From positions 62,001 to 126,000 of the forward strand of contig JAMWET010001314.1 in the NCBI GenBank assembly GCA_024036415.1: a stretch of 64,000 bases of DNA. The letters are read 5' to 3'. A program made the position numbers and the translations under genes. This document shows positions 1 to 13,330 of the stretch, piece by piece (the stretch's first letter is position 1; the number at the start of each line of letters is the position of its first letter). This DNA is from Prochilodus magdalenae (Eukaryota > Chordata > Actinopteri > Characiformes > Prochilodontidae). The notes under the pieces are model-generated. The model ran no database searches. It saw only the letters and a list, made by a program, of their open reading frames with translations, and was not told where the DNA came from.

Positions 1-150
<150 letters not shown>

Positions 151-1762
151 TTAGGGTTAGTGTCAGATATCCACTTTCTACTTATGTTAAAAAAAGTAAT
201 TTCGTTCCCAGCAATAGTGAACTGTGAATAACAGTATATCTAATCTCTTCAGAATAAAAGAAGGGTGGCCTCCAACTTTTGCATTGTACTATTTTGAATG
301 TTACTATAATAAATTCTAATAGATTAGAACATTACCAAATCTATGGTCTTGAATAGCCACATTAGGTTTGATGTTATATGGGGCAAAGGTCACATGTTTT
401 CATTCTCATTCAGAATGACATTTAAGAGTTGATGGGATTTCTGTAGATTGTGTACCGGCTGCAATTTTCTTTTTAAAGCCACATAGGCCACTGCATTGTA
501 AAAGAACATCTAAAATCAACATAATATAGTCGAATAAGGCAGAACACAGCTCACAAAATAAATTTCAGCCTATACATATCATATGGAGCGACAGAAAATA
601 CAAAGTGATAAAGAAAGACAAAGCAGGAGGTACAGGAAGCAATCAATTTAAGGTGCTGTGTATGTTTATTTTGTCAGAGATAAATGTCAACCAAGCCCCC
701 TCTGTCCAGCCCAGAAGGGGGCTATCAGTTGCGTGTTTCCAGTTCTTCCTGTTAATCCTGTGCTATGATAGCACTAATCACTGTTAATCCCTGCAGTGTA
801 AACAGCTCCATTCAGGCCTGGCTGGGATTAGTTCAGGCCCAGCTCCCGTCTGAGGGTTTTGGGAATTGGCTGAGCCCCGGAGGAGCGCACGGCAGCAGGG
901 CAGAGGATATTGAGCTGTCCCCTGAACCACAGCTGCCCCTCGGGGGGTCCTGGCCCAGGAAACCAGAGAACAGAGGGCAAGAGAAACCCCCTCCAGCTTT
1001 AACTTCCTCTGTAAGAATGGCAGCTGCACAGAGAAAGAAACACTGTGCAGGAGGACTCACTCTGACCAAAGCTACAGCCTGATTTGATTTGTTGGGTCAT
1101 TCAGAAAAAGCATCGAGACTTCTTTGAGTTCAACCTTTTTCAAATATGTCCATAGCACTATAGAACAGGCTTAGCCTAAATAATGATAATCATCTTCCCA
1201 CACATTTTCTTTTAACATACTGTTGCTGCAATATGTTACTGAAAAAGTCACTGCAACATTAAAACAGAAACCATCTGCATTCAACCCATTTAAAAAGCTA
1301 GAAGTCTCTGAACTGACAGACGTATGCATTTAAAAAATCTATGACATACAGCAATTTAAATCTGTATGTTAAAGAACAATAACATCAAAAGTAATCTTTT
1401 AATCTGAAGAGTTTCAGGAGATAAAAACTCTAGATTACAGATATCAACTAATATAAATACATGGATATGTCAGTTGAACAGTCGAACTGTAAATTGATCA
1501 AATATACAGTTTCTTAAACAGCAAAATCTCACAAAAATATTGTAGCACTGGGAAACAGTTTCCCAGCATTGCTATTGTCGCAAGCTTTCCTCACATACAG
1601 GCAAATCCCCATACTCATAGCATTAGATGCATTAGACGATTTTAACCAATATAGTGTTGTGTTATCAGATCACATGCATCACTGTGTTAAAAATCTGTTA
1701 ACGACCCATTAAGATCAGCACAGCCCCTATTCAAACCCTTAAAGTGGAAAGTTCTGTTTATT

Positions 1763-1890
1763 ATAATCAGAATCAGGTTTATTGTCTAAGTATGTTGACA
1801 CACACAAGGAATTTGATTTTGGTACTTTGTGCCCCTCTAGTATTGTAACAATGTATACAATTACTCCACATATACACAATAAATACAAGT
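1763..1890. repeat. Dispersed teleost repeat (AATCAGGTTTATTG type), fragment
   Basis: The stretch begins AGAATCAGGTTTATTGTC and continues with AAGTATGTTGACACACACAA and GGAATTTGATTTTGGTA. This wording recurs widely in fish intergenic and intron DNA as a fragment of an interspersed repeat. Class not resolved from sequence alone. Confidence 0.5.
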
Positions 1891-4302
1891 GTAAACTGAT
1901 CTACAAATATACTTTACTGACCAATATTGTGCTTTATCAGCAGAGCTTTCACTGATAAATCTATACAATGTTAATATCAGCCAAACAGTAGTCAATATCA
2001 TCAGGCAAGCAATATATCCCTGTCCAAGATGCTGATAAATTAGCTATGCGTGGGTGTCATGGGTCAGAATGTGAAAGAGATAACATTTTATCAGAGAGGC
2101 AAATGGATAGAAATAGGTGATCAATAGCCCAGGGGATCAATGACTTGGTAACATCCTTCTTAATCAGAAAACAGTCCCCATGCTGATGGCCCCAAAGACA
2201 TGATGGCACAAAGATTTCTGTCCTATGCCTAACAGGAAAGCCCTTGATTTTAAATCATGTTGGTTAAAATATCATCTGCATCGTCTAGGGGAGCACACTT
2301 TCACGTATCCAAACATTTACATATGACTGTACCATCACAGTGTCTCTGACAGACTGAGTCATACCCACTTGTTGATCTTGAACACTGTTCGTTTTGAGAC
2401 TCTTAAAAAGTTGCCAGGGGAATGCTAAATCAATCTGCTCAATTCCCAAAGAGAGAAAACGCCATCCTGTAACAGTGAAAAGAAGGGACAGAAAGCATAG
2501 CAGCTGCTGTGGGAACACTTGAAGAATCGTATTTAGTGTGTGTGCTCTGAGGCTGGGGGGGTTCTAGCAGCACGGAATGTTCCAGGGTGCTGCTGTTGAT
2601 CAGTACAGGGTGAGTGAGAGGGCCGGTCGGGGGGCCACGGGCCACAGCTTCTGCACAAAGCATCGTGGGAGCTGGGAGGGAGAGGGGGAAGAGGAGGGCG
2701 GAGTGGGAAGAGAGCAGAGCAGGGGAGGGGGAGAGGAAGAAGCTCTGCAGGGTCTCCCTGACCCACCCTGATTCTGTGGCCAAAGGAAATAGGGAGCACT
2801 TCAGTGCCCACAGAAACGCATGCCTTCCCCAAGTAGCAGCGTTGCCAAGGATAGACCCAGAGATGCACCAGCAAACACCAGCAGACTGCGGACTGATACA
2901 CAACAGCAAAACGGAAACGTTTACCTCTTTCCTCACTATATAACTGTGGGTTAACCCACTGACATGCAGGCCCACTACGAAATTAAGCTGAGCAACTACT
3001 ACGAGTTATTTGGTAACTACTACAAATTATACCTACCGTGAAACTAATGAAAGTAAAGCAGGGAAGTCTAAAATAAGTACTAAACATTCACTAATGAGAT
3101 AAAAACGCTTTAAGGAGAACAGAGACAAGCACACTTTAAGGATCATGTTGCTTATTACACTACAATCAATGTGCCAGAGAGACACTCTGCAGTTTGGAGT
3201 TTTTAAAAGGAAAATCAGCAAATTGTGCACCAGCCCTTACAAACTGCAGCTGATTACTCCTACAGAGACCTTTAAAACTACAAAACGACTAAAATATCAG
3301 GTATCAAAAGAACCATGTTCAGAAGAGTAAACCAAGACTGCTTTATTGTTCAATCCTTTGTTGATTCACCCACATAAAGGGATGTGGTCAAGCATGCTGT
3401 GGGCACAAAGAGCAAAGACAGGTGTCATGGAGACAAGTGTCAGAGACTGGGACTGCTTAGAAACACACACACACACACTTCCCCACACATTACCACAACA
3501 AGAATACTCACTTGCCACACATGGCACACACACAGATTTGTTGTTGTGCGGTGTTAGGAGTTGATAATTACCTCTGCCTAACCTGAACTAAAAGACATGG
3601 TTTTTAACTTTTCTGCTACAAACTGCTAATCCTACAATCTTACTGTGAAGAGACAAATTAATACAATGGATGTGAAAGGATGTGTAGTTACCAAGAAGTC
3701 AAAATTGAGATAAGAGGAGAAGCAGACAAATAAACAGTCCAGGGTTCAGACCTCAACACTGTTAAACATGTTTGTGATTACTTGAATCATGAGAAGCAAA
3801 AAATGTAACCAACTTCTAAGACTGAACTGTAGAGGAGCCAAAAACTATGCCTACAGGCTTCTTTGAAAAACTGACAGCAGGTCTCCCCCAAAAAATGGTC
3901 ACACGAAATCAACAGAAAAATCTAACAGTATGTTTGATTGTTGATTTACATGTGTTTTCTGTCTTTCTCAACAACAAAAAAAAAAGAATAACATCTAATA
4001 ATCAGGTAAATGAAGGTGAGGTCTTTAAGTTTTAGCAAGCAGTGTAGCTTTTTTAAAAACACACTTCACAGTCAGGGCTACCTTTTTTCATTTCTGTCCT
4101 TACAATTTTGAAAAACACACAAACTAATCACTGATTGGTTTATAAAAACCCGACCTCATAAAGCAAAGCTTTCTAAAATCCCACACTTCATGACAACAGC
4201 TTATTTACTTCAAATAAGAGATTCCCAGGGCAGAGGGGTCAAGTTTAACATATTGGCTATATGTGGGATAATTAAACAGAGCAATCAGTAAGCACAGAGA
4301 CC

Positions 4303-4403
<101 letters not shown>

Positions 4404-5094
4404 GCACAGTGTTCTTTAGGGACCCTGTCCTCACATGAGGGAGATGCTAATTGGGGTAATTAGCTACTCGTTGCTTTTCTTATCTCTTGTCTCTCTATGA
4501 GTGTGTGTGTCTCTAGCCTGTATACCTGTCTCTGGCTGTGGTCAGGATCATGAGGGTGCTGCTATTTGGATCACTTCTCACAAATGATTACAGTATGTTA
4601 TTGCCTGCATGATTAAACAAAGGGAGTGTTTGTGATCAGCACTGACACAAGCTCTCCACCTACAGCGATAGCCGATAGGGCCAAGGAGGGGGCAGATGAG
4701 GAAATGCTAACAGCAGCAGGCAGGTTTCTTTGAGAGTATAATTTAACCCTACATATCATGCCATCTAGATCCAACATGGCCACCCGCGACGAGCTAACAC
4801 ATTCGAACGCAACGAGAGCACATCACGTGAAATGCCCTTACAGTTTCCACCCCCACACATGTATGACGCCTGCACAGAACGCAGCCAATTAGGTTTCTCA
4901 TTACAACAGTAATTATAATCATCGGGCACACCACGACCACTGCAATCGCTTGTTTTAAAATAATATTTTACTGAAAATCACATTTACACTACTTTCCCCA
5001 AACAACCCCCAAGCTCTTGCTCATTTTTATACAGAAACCTGCCAGTTCATCCAAGTGAACCTCCTTGTATTTGCTTTATTACCCATTTCATCAG

Positions 5095-5200
5095 TTCCAC
5101 AGGTGATCAACACAGAGCAGGTACTACTTTGTTGGTGCATAGCATTCTCTGCAATGGCAGTGACACTGATCTGGTGGTGTGTCAGGCCAGAAACACTTAA
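5095..5200. repeat. Possible degraded interspersed repeat fragment
   Basis: GGCAGTGACACTGATCTGG followed by TGGTGTGTCAGG resembles an end of a common fish element with the motif CAGTGACACTGA and TGGTGGTGTGT. Short and diverged, so the assignment is weak. Confidence 0.3.
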
Positions 5201-6379
5201 TGCAAGAACACAGATGTTTGAGATACGAAGACATATTTTGTGTTCTTGGATTTAAAAGTGTGTCACTACACAACTCATAATTTGAGAATGGCTTGAGCTT
5301 GAAGCTATGAGCTACATATTGAAAACTCTTTCTGTTTTATTTTTGAGTTACAGATGTTTTCTGTTTTATGGTGCCACTGAAAATTTTATAACTTTTCATG
5401 TCATTTCTGTTTTAAATGGAAATTAAATGAAAGTAAAAACGGGTCTTCCAGTTTGCACAATACATACCTAGCTTTAAACTTTTAGTTAGGTACATTAGCT
5501 CCGTTGTAGCAAAACTTCCAAGACAGTTTGCCCTTTTCTTTGCCGTAAACTTCTACTCAACGCACATCACAACTCTTAATTCAGATCATGTTGAAAGTGG
5601 TGTTCATTTTTAAAGATGGGTTTTAAAGGAGGTTTGGGATGGTTCCAGGAGTTTTGAGTGACAGCTTAATTAGACCACATTTCTGGGTTGTTGGGGGGAC
5701 AGGGGCCTGTGGGAGAGATGTAGCCTAATCGCTGTTGGAAACAGAGGGGCGGAATGCAGAGGTCCAGCTCACGGGAGGGGAGGGGGATTAATGGGAGTCT
5801 GTGTCAATCTCTGTGAGGATGGTTTCCTGTGTGTGTGTCATGCGTTTTCCCTGGCCGAGCACTTTGTGAGTTGGTGTTTACACACTTGCCAGCGTTTCCT
5901 GTCCAGCTCAAAGCCAGTAGCTGTTTACCCAACGCTAACAGGCGGCTGCAAGATCACCCACCCATGACTGGACAGCCCTCCAGCTGCTGCCCTTACACAC
6001 ACACTCACACCCCATCACATACATAGATACGACACGCCACCAAGAGGAGCCCCTATGAGGCTCACTTTTCAAAACTAAACAGTCAGACTTTCAAAACATT
6101 ATGTTCTTACAGTCCACATTAGGAAATCATAGACTGTAACTTACTCACTCATGTTTAGCATGTTTTAATATTCTCCACAAGAGGGCACTATTAGTACTCA
6201 AGTCAGGCTGCATCAAATATTCGAAAGAAGTAAAATGTATCTAGCATATCATTTTACCATATTATCATCCACCCATATGCATCCACCCATGTTGTACGCA
6301 AGTGCTATTTTTAAAAAAAAGTTATATTAACACATCATCTGCTCAGCACACTATTGTATTTGTCTGCAAATTGTACGAC

Positions 6380-6545
6380 ACTAACTATAAAAACTAAACT
6401 AAAACATAAAATACAAAATGTGCCATAAATTTCTGCACCGGCACATATTTTACATTTCAGCCAATAAAATTAACTAAATGTGCAGGAATGTGTTCTCTTT
6501 TCACAATCCAATAAAGTGGACCGGGGTGCCCAAACTTTTGTCTGA
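6380..6545. repeat. Degraded small DNA-transposon-like remnant
   Basis: It ends in GGTGCCCAAACTTTTGTC, resembling a terminal sequence seen in many fish non-autonomous elements. A similar end (GGCTTGCAAACTTTTACC) occurs near 36615. No intact partner terminus was found. Confidence 0.35.
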
Positions 6546-6799
6546 ATGTAAACCAGTCCACAGCATAGAGTCATTCACCTTCTGCATTCACAGTACAGTA
6601 AATGCATCACATGATGCAAGTCCCCTCCTCAACACCTCAACAGATTACAGCGGTACTAACATGAATCAATATATCCATCAGCACGTAGTAATGTCAAAAT
6701 CAACAAAAGCCGTTTCTAAATCCATCCAGGTATTCGCTTATGTCAATAGCAGTCCATTCAGAGACACGACTGGGTGAGTCGTCAGTTTGAGGTTGAAGA

Positions 6800-6960
6800 T
6801 ATATGGGTGATGGGGGGGCCGGGGAGTAAATCATTAATTCCAGCCAGGCCAAAGAGAGGAGTCTGTTTCAGCTCAACGCCAGTGCTCTTTTCTTTTAGGC
6901 TAATTATACCACTAATTCAGCTCATTAGAGTCCCACCGACTCACAGGTAATGAACTCTGA
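6800..6960. promoter_or_regulatory. Candidate conserved intronic enhancer
   Basis: It contains AAATCATTAATTCCAG, GGCTAATTATACCACTAATT and CATTAGAG within 150 bp, with higher GC than its flanks. Homeodomain-type ATTA cores are dense. Function is inferred only. Confidence 0.25.
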
Positions 6961-7031
6961 CAGGACAAATCTGTCAAAAAGACAGCGGCGAACCCTCACC
7001 TGCGCATGCGTACTAAACACACGCAAGAATG

Positions 7032-7032
<1 letters not shown>

Positions 7033-7096
<64 letters not shown>

Positions 7097-7137
7097 ACGC
7101 ACACGCACACAGCTAGTCACACACACACACACGGCTA

Positions 7138-7199
<62 letters not shown>

Positions 7200-7211
7200 C
7201 ACACACACTCA
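7033..7211. repeat. Compound CA / GCACAC / CT microsatellite with CTAGTC spacers
   Basis: (AC)n, then (GCACAC)n, then two further CA blocks and one (TC)n block. They are separated by three copies of an (A/G)CTAGTC or CCTAGTC spacer, suggesting duplication of a spacer-plus-repeat unit. Confidence 0.95.
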
Positions 7212-8780
7212 TTGGTGTAGAGTTATTAAATTAAAATTCTCACCCAAAGAATAAGGCAAAATTCCATGTACTAAAATTTTGCAGGAACATTACACATCAT
7301 AACATACATCTTTATGCATGAACATGACAAGCGGAGGCATAAACAGAAGGTCTGGGTCAAAGTTGAGGTCCCAAATGCAAAATTAACATTAGACTGACAA
7401 AGACAAGACAACAATAGTAGATAATTCACCCACATCCTCACCTCTCACCAATGTTGAGTTCTCTTTGAATACTCCTAACCTGCTTGGTTAGATTCATCCA
7501 CTTTGGGAAGGATTTGCAACACAACAAATTTGCACATTTTAAATTCCATCAAATGTTTTCAAATCTTTTATACTATGTGGCTGTTTTTTTTTTGTTTTTT
7601 TTTTTACATTTACGTGATCATTTGTCTGAAGAAAAAAAACTTTTTGGGTTCAGATCACCAAAAGAGTATTGTGTACGAAAAGCATCACCATGGTCAGGAT
7701 TAAGGTACACTAAACATGAATTTGTTGGGCACGGTTCCTTAAATGCAACACACCTGGTTTATTTGCTTTTTACCTTTACTTCACACTTACATAAAAGAAC
7801 TGAATGTACACATCAACGCAAGTATTCATATCAGTAACAATGAATTTTCACAGAAGACACAGAATGCCATACTGACATAGATAATAAAACTTATATTAAT
7901 ATATTTAGATGTGCCCAAGAACATAACTGGTACCTGTATTAAATGGCTACTGACATCAGAGAACCGCAACATATATCTGCAGCTCCCAATAAATAGTCAA
8001 TCACCTGTTGAGAGCGAATATCAGCTGATTCTCTTTCAGCTGTGCACCTTCAGCCAAGCCCATAGTACTTCCACTACATTTTCAGCTTTTCATGCTTCAG
8101 TGCTTCGCAATATCTTCTAATAGGTAGCTGCGATGGACAGAAAGCAGCATAAGTGAGGAAAATGTAGGCCATTTATTAGGAGTAAAAAGCCACGAAGGGA
8201 CAATTTCCTTCTGAGAGAGAGAGAGAGAATCTTGTCTCTTGTGCTTTTTTTTTCTCTTTTTTTTGCAGTGGAAGAAACACAGGGGTCTGAAATCAATTAC
8301 ACTTTCCGGCCTAGTCGTTAGCTGCCCTTGGATAGACACAGATAATTAAGCTCAGCGCTTTTTTATTACGGGCAGATTCATTCTGACTGAGCTCTGGCCC
8401 ACACCACGCTCAAATCAGTCCCTCTGGAGGCAATGGGCCACGCTGATATGAGGCTCCACTTCCATCTACAGGATCAGAGCACTCAGTGACGGCATGCTAA
8501 TACAGGCCAAAACCCAGGCAGAGACAGCGATCAGATGAGTGGATTCACAATGCTGTGCATTAGCAACCACCACAGTAAAAGCCTAACCCATTGCTATCGT
8601 AATGATCGATCAAAGGGAGTCAGCAGGGCTCAACTGATATACTGACCGCTGAAAATGACCACACAAAATGGTTTTAGGTGGCAAAGCAAAAATACTGACG
8701 CGCATCAGAATATTTCGTTTTCTGAGGGTTGGAGTGGAGATGAAAAGAGAACCTGTAGTGACACACAAAAATATATAAAT

Positions 8781-8832
8781 AAATGTATGTGTGTATGTAT
8801 GTATGTATGTGTATGTATGTATGTATATATAT

Positions 8833-8900
<68 letters not shown>
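8781..8900. repeat. (TATG)n grading into (TA)n
   Basis: TGTATG repeats followed by about 70 bp of nearly pure TA. The open frame across it (YIYIYI) is artefactual. Confidence 0.95.
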
Positions 8901-8903
<3 letters not shown>

Positions 8904-9189
8904 GAGTGAAATTCTACAAAGTTTTACTTGGAAGACTTAGAAAGTCGTTTTAATTAATGATCATAAACTATACATATCTAATTATATATTCACAGTAATA
9001 AATGCAATTACTTTGATTACATCAAATGAATGAGGTACTGGTACAAGCTAATAAACATACAAAGTATTGACTACTTTCAATTACACTCTTTAAGTGAAAA
9101 AGGGACAAAAAGTGGTTAAATAAAGGAGAAAGCATGCACACCATGCATGATATCTGCTCATTATTAGATTGGTCTACAGCTCAGATAAA

Positions 9190-9400
9190 GGAGATGGGAC
9201 AATATGATGAGTCAGGCAGAAAACAGGCCCGCTGCTTTGACTTTAGTACATATTAACATACCTACTCATGAGGACCGGAGCGCAGCGGGGCGCACTGATT
9301 GGCTCTTGTCAGCCGGTTTAATGTCAATACTAAATTGGAAGGCTTGTTAACCTAGTTGGGACATGATTACAGGCAATGGCAGGCAGTCATGTAAAAAATA
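9190..9400. promoter_or_regulatory. Candidate conserved intronic enhancer
   Basis: A locally non-repetitive block with CTGATTGGCTC (CCAAT-type), GGTTTAATGTCAATACTAAA and a GC-rich GGAGCGCAGCGGGGCGCA segment. It stands out from the surrounding AT-rich intron. Confidence 0.22.
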
Positions 9401-10499
9401 ATGTCTATTAGGCTAATCTAATCACGGAGTTCGTTCGTTCTTTCTTTCTTTCTTTTTTTTTTTAACAAATGAATTTGAATGGGGGAGCCAATTATTTGAA
9501 ACATTTGCACCATGTCTGTAAGGGACAGTGAGGGCAGGACTGTTTAAAATGCACCACACGGGCCAATTCGTATTACAGAGCTTTATCACAAGAAAAGAGT
9601 TGGTGAGTGACATGCGTGGGCGGCTAGTTAATGCTGATGTAATGGACCTCAGTGGTTTCTGGAGGACTCGAGAAGCACAGACAGAAGAAAAGAAAGACAC
9701 AAAGCTGTGTCAGGTTGTGCAGCATATGCACTTGGTGATACAAAGCAAGATTTCTCCTTTTCCATTCTAAGAAGGAAATCTTAGGATTACAATGCTCATG
9801 TCTCATCGCTAATGATGCCATGTATTGTGCAACATACAACACTGTGATATTTCGTAATTTCTTTGATATTGTTTACTTTGATATTATTAAATTAATATGC
9901 ATTGTTTTAAACCTTGACGTATGCAAGATCTATGCAACATCTAGAGCCTGAAAACTGCTACATTATTGCTTTACTTACCGCTTTGAATAAAAAAAAAAAA
10001 GATTTTTTCTCCATTGCACTTTGTTCATGTTACTTTGTATTAAAGCAGGTTGACATTGCAATTTTGCATACCTAACATAAGCTGTTAACCAGATCCACTT
10101 CCAATGATGTATGCGAATGCAACACTGGGAGTCAAATACTAATTGATATAATATTCCTGTAAACTCTGGTTGTCTACGTCTGAGGTTAACACTGTTATTC
10201 AGCACTGACAGTCTCACCAGAAAAGAAAACGGGGGGAACTTTAGTGAGATCTCGTGAGATACGAAAAGAGGTAGCTTTCTCTGAAGGCAAAGCCTAGGTG
10301 CCTTCTATGCTGTAGATCAAGGGCCAGATCTTAAACTTGCTAAATTAAATAAACAAATGGGCAAAATAACATTAATAATTATTTAATACCATGCATATGC
10401 CCTGATCTTTGTGGATAAATCATAGTCTAATAGAACTGTATAAACTATATATTTGTTACACAGCTTAGGCCTGGCTTTCAAGTCCTGTTCTTCGTGTGA

Positions 10500-10740
10500 T
10501 GACAAGCAGTGGCGGCCCAGCATGTCCCTTTAAACTCCGGGGTGATTATTAGGCCGCTACATGCCTCCTCCTCCCAGGTCCCCAGGGCCCAATCTCAGCC
10601 TAGCTTTGGGGAGGCACACCTGCACCCCTGTGCCAGAATAAGCAGCAGGTCTAATTTTAAATCTGTTAGCGCTGCCCTTTCTGAGACTGATCTCTGGCCA
10701 TAAAGACGCTCTTTTTTACCCGCTTACAGCTGAATTATTA
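10500..10740. promoter_or_regulatory. Candidate conserved intronic enhancer
   Basis: A dense block with GGTGATTATTAGGCC, GGTCTAATTTTAAATC and GCTGAATTATTACAGC. GC content drops abruptly at the microsatellites that follow. Confidence 0.25.
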
Positions 10741-10770
10741 CAGCTCAGACATTGGTCATGATGAGGCATG

Positions 10771-10771
<1 letters not shown>

Positions 10772-10800
<29 letters not shown>
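10772..10800. repeat. (TG)n microsatellite
   Basis: About 14 TG units; first of a cluster of dinucleotide arrays. Confidence 0.9.
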
Positions 10801-10801
<1 letters not shown>

Positions 10802-10845
10802 ACCAGTATCTCAACTGTCTGGTTAGGACAACATCAAGACTAGTG

Positions 10846-10847
10846 GT

Positions 10848-10938
<91 letters not shown>

Positions 10939-10976
10939 GCACACAACACACACACACACACATACCCCACACACAC

Positions 10977-11048
<72 letters not shown>

Positions 11049-11049
11049 C

Positions 11050-11108
<59 letters not shown>
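10846..11108. repeat. Alternating GT-(TA)n-CA-(TA)n-GT array, self-complementary
   Basis: A GT run (10846-10857) flows into (TA)n to 10924, then CA-rich sequence to about 10978, then a second (TA)n to 11044, then (GT)n to 11107. GT/TA and TA/CA borders are mutually complementary, so the whole block can fold back. A few percent of frames here encode IYIYIY or HTHTHT and are not genes. Confidence 0.95.
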
Positions 11109-11118
<10 letters not shown>

Positions 11119-11206
11119 ATCTATAATCAACTTAGTAGAAAGTCTGATAAGTGTAAAGTCTAACACTGAACCCTGGAGGCATGTAAACAGTATAGAAGCT
11201 GTAAGT

Positions 11207-11247
11207 AAATAATAATAACAATAATAATAATAATAATAATAATAATA
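11207..11247. repeat. (AAT)n trinucleotide repeat
   Basis: About 13 AAT units with one AAC interruption. Confidence 0.93.
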
Positions 11248-11892
11248 CAAAAAAAACAATTTCTGTTAAATGTTTCCTGATCAGGAATAAACTGTATTTA
11301 ATGGGAATTTTGACTTGACATTAAAAGGGTGGTCTCTGACTCAGTACTACACTCTTTGCGCACTTTGATGTTATTTATCATGACGATGATAACATATCGT
11401 CACACTGTCTGTTCCTATTCTATCATTAAACTTAGCAAACTGCTACTGAGGGTACTGAGGGTACATTTTCTGCCACACAGATGCAAACAAAGGAGTGTAT
11501 GAAAACACACATGGCCATGCTTCTCTGCGTGCACAGAGATGCTCACGCTTGCTGACAGGCTGCAAAACGTCAGCGTGGAGGCGAAGGTTGGCAGCGTTGG
11601 CTGCCAATGAGCGCCACCCTCCCAATAAGTCACCACGAGGCACAATTAGCACAGCTGTCACTCGGCCGCTGCCTGGGCCGCTAATACAGCTAGGCTTGTG
11701 TGTGTGTGTGTGTGTTGGGGGGGTGGGCTCTGGTGTCCATGACAGCATCACACTAATTAAAACAATAAGACTTAAACACAGCCTGGCTGACACCACAGAG
11801 CACTCACGCCAAGACCTAAAGCTTAAAGCATGTGTGAGTGACTGTGTGTGTGTTAAAGCTGCCCTTAAGCCTCACCGGTCTATGTTAGAGGA

Positions 11893-11998
<106 letters not shown>

Positions 11999-13129
11999 CT
12001 CGAATTACTAGGTGCTGGCATTTTAACAGAGCCATTAAAGGTTAATATGGGTGCTTAAAGAAGCATGAGCTTGCCAGGTTTGACACCATACAAAGAAATA
12101 ACTAACTAAATAACAAAACAACTCTTTTCAAATTGTCATTCATTACCTTTTGTTTTTAGTGTCATGATGTGTTACTGACCTCTTTCTCTACAAATTACAA
12201 TATACTACAATGCATATTTTGTTAGAGGACATGTTTATCTTTTTAGTGCATATAACTGCATGATAGAAACTGTGTTAGATAACATTTTTAAGGGGGGACC
12301 AAAATACTTTCAAATGGAAATGTCTTGCCAAAATTGGTCAAGGTTTTCTCCTTCAGAGAAAACAGCAGATTATTATTGTACTAAAAAAAAAAAAAGCCTA
12401 CAAAAAAAATCTAACACTTCCTGATACATTCAAACAACTGGAGTAGCATCAGATCAACAGAAGAAAAGGAAAGATCTCGCTAGAACACTAACAGCGTTTG
12501 TAGCCTTGAATTGAATTAATTTAAAGTATTAATTCACATATGATATCAATGAAGTGTTCTACTGTCATGGATGACCAATTACATAGTCACAAAATGTACT
12601 GTACCAATTTTTAATTTTATGTAAACTTTTTTCTTTTGTTTTTATTTGGTAATGAGCAATAAAAGTAGTGTTTGTCATGATATTTGTACTAAGTAATTCA
12701 TTACCTAATTAATTTTTTCGTTGCATACAAAAGCATAAAAAACACATGTGTCTTTTTGATGTGTGTGATGTGGACTGTATATGATGTTTACCGGGGGTTA
12801 TGCCCTCTACACACAACCTAAATTATTTACAAACACAGCAGATTTTGGGAAGGTTTAGGAAATGCTTTCAAATGCAGTACACTCATTTTCCTGACTCGCA
12901 TTATTTACATCTTTATAAAATCACAATACAGTTACACTTTTTGTTTGTTTGTATGGCACAGACATACAGGAGTGAAGGACTCAGAGAGAGAGAGACCAAG
13001 ACTCGAGATGCGTCACTTCTCTCATAAGCTCCACGACGGCCGAGAAAGCACAGCTCTCAAAGATAATTCCCGCCTGGGGTCTGAGAGGGTCTGGAACGAG
13101 GGATGAGGCGGGCCAAAAGATGGAGGTGT

Positions 13130-13330
13130 GGAGAAAACGAGTCACTCTCTCCATCGCCCCCTCCAAACGGGGGTCCTAATTGAAAGGCGAGAGTGGCCCA
13201 GACCTTGACAGGCGGGAGGTCAGTCTAATTGCTGCTGGCCATATTTAACATTAAGATAATCAGCCCATTAATTACCCTTTGGATCATTAAATCAGTCGCT
13301 TGCAAAATGAAATTTCGGGCTCTATTACTC
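13130..13330. promoter_or_regulatory. Candidate conserved intronic enhancer
   Basis: It contains TTGACAGG (MEIS/TALE-like), TCTAATTGC, AAGATAATCAG, CATTAATTACCC and ATCATTAAATC within about 90 bp (13200-13295). This is the strongest cluster of homeodomain cores in the long 3' intron. Confidence 0.35.

Noticed and set aside
2439..2975. 178-codon minus-strand frame
   Set aside because: A G/C-rich chance frame with overlapping frames of similar length on both strands; no recognisable domain.
10768..11259. Open frames of 90-139 codons on both strands with IYIYIY, HTHTHT and CVCVCV
   Set aside because: They are direct translations of (TA)n, (CA)n and (GT)n arrays and have no domain content.
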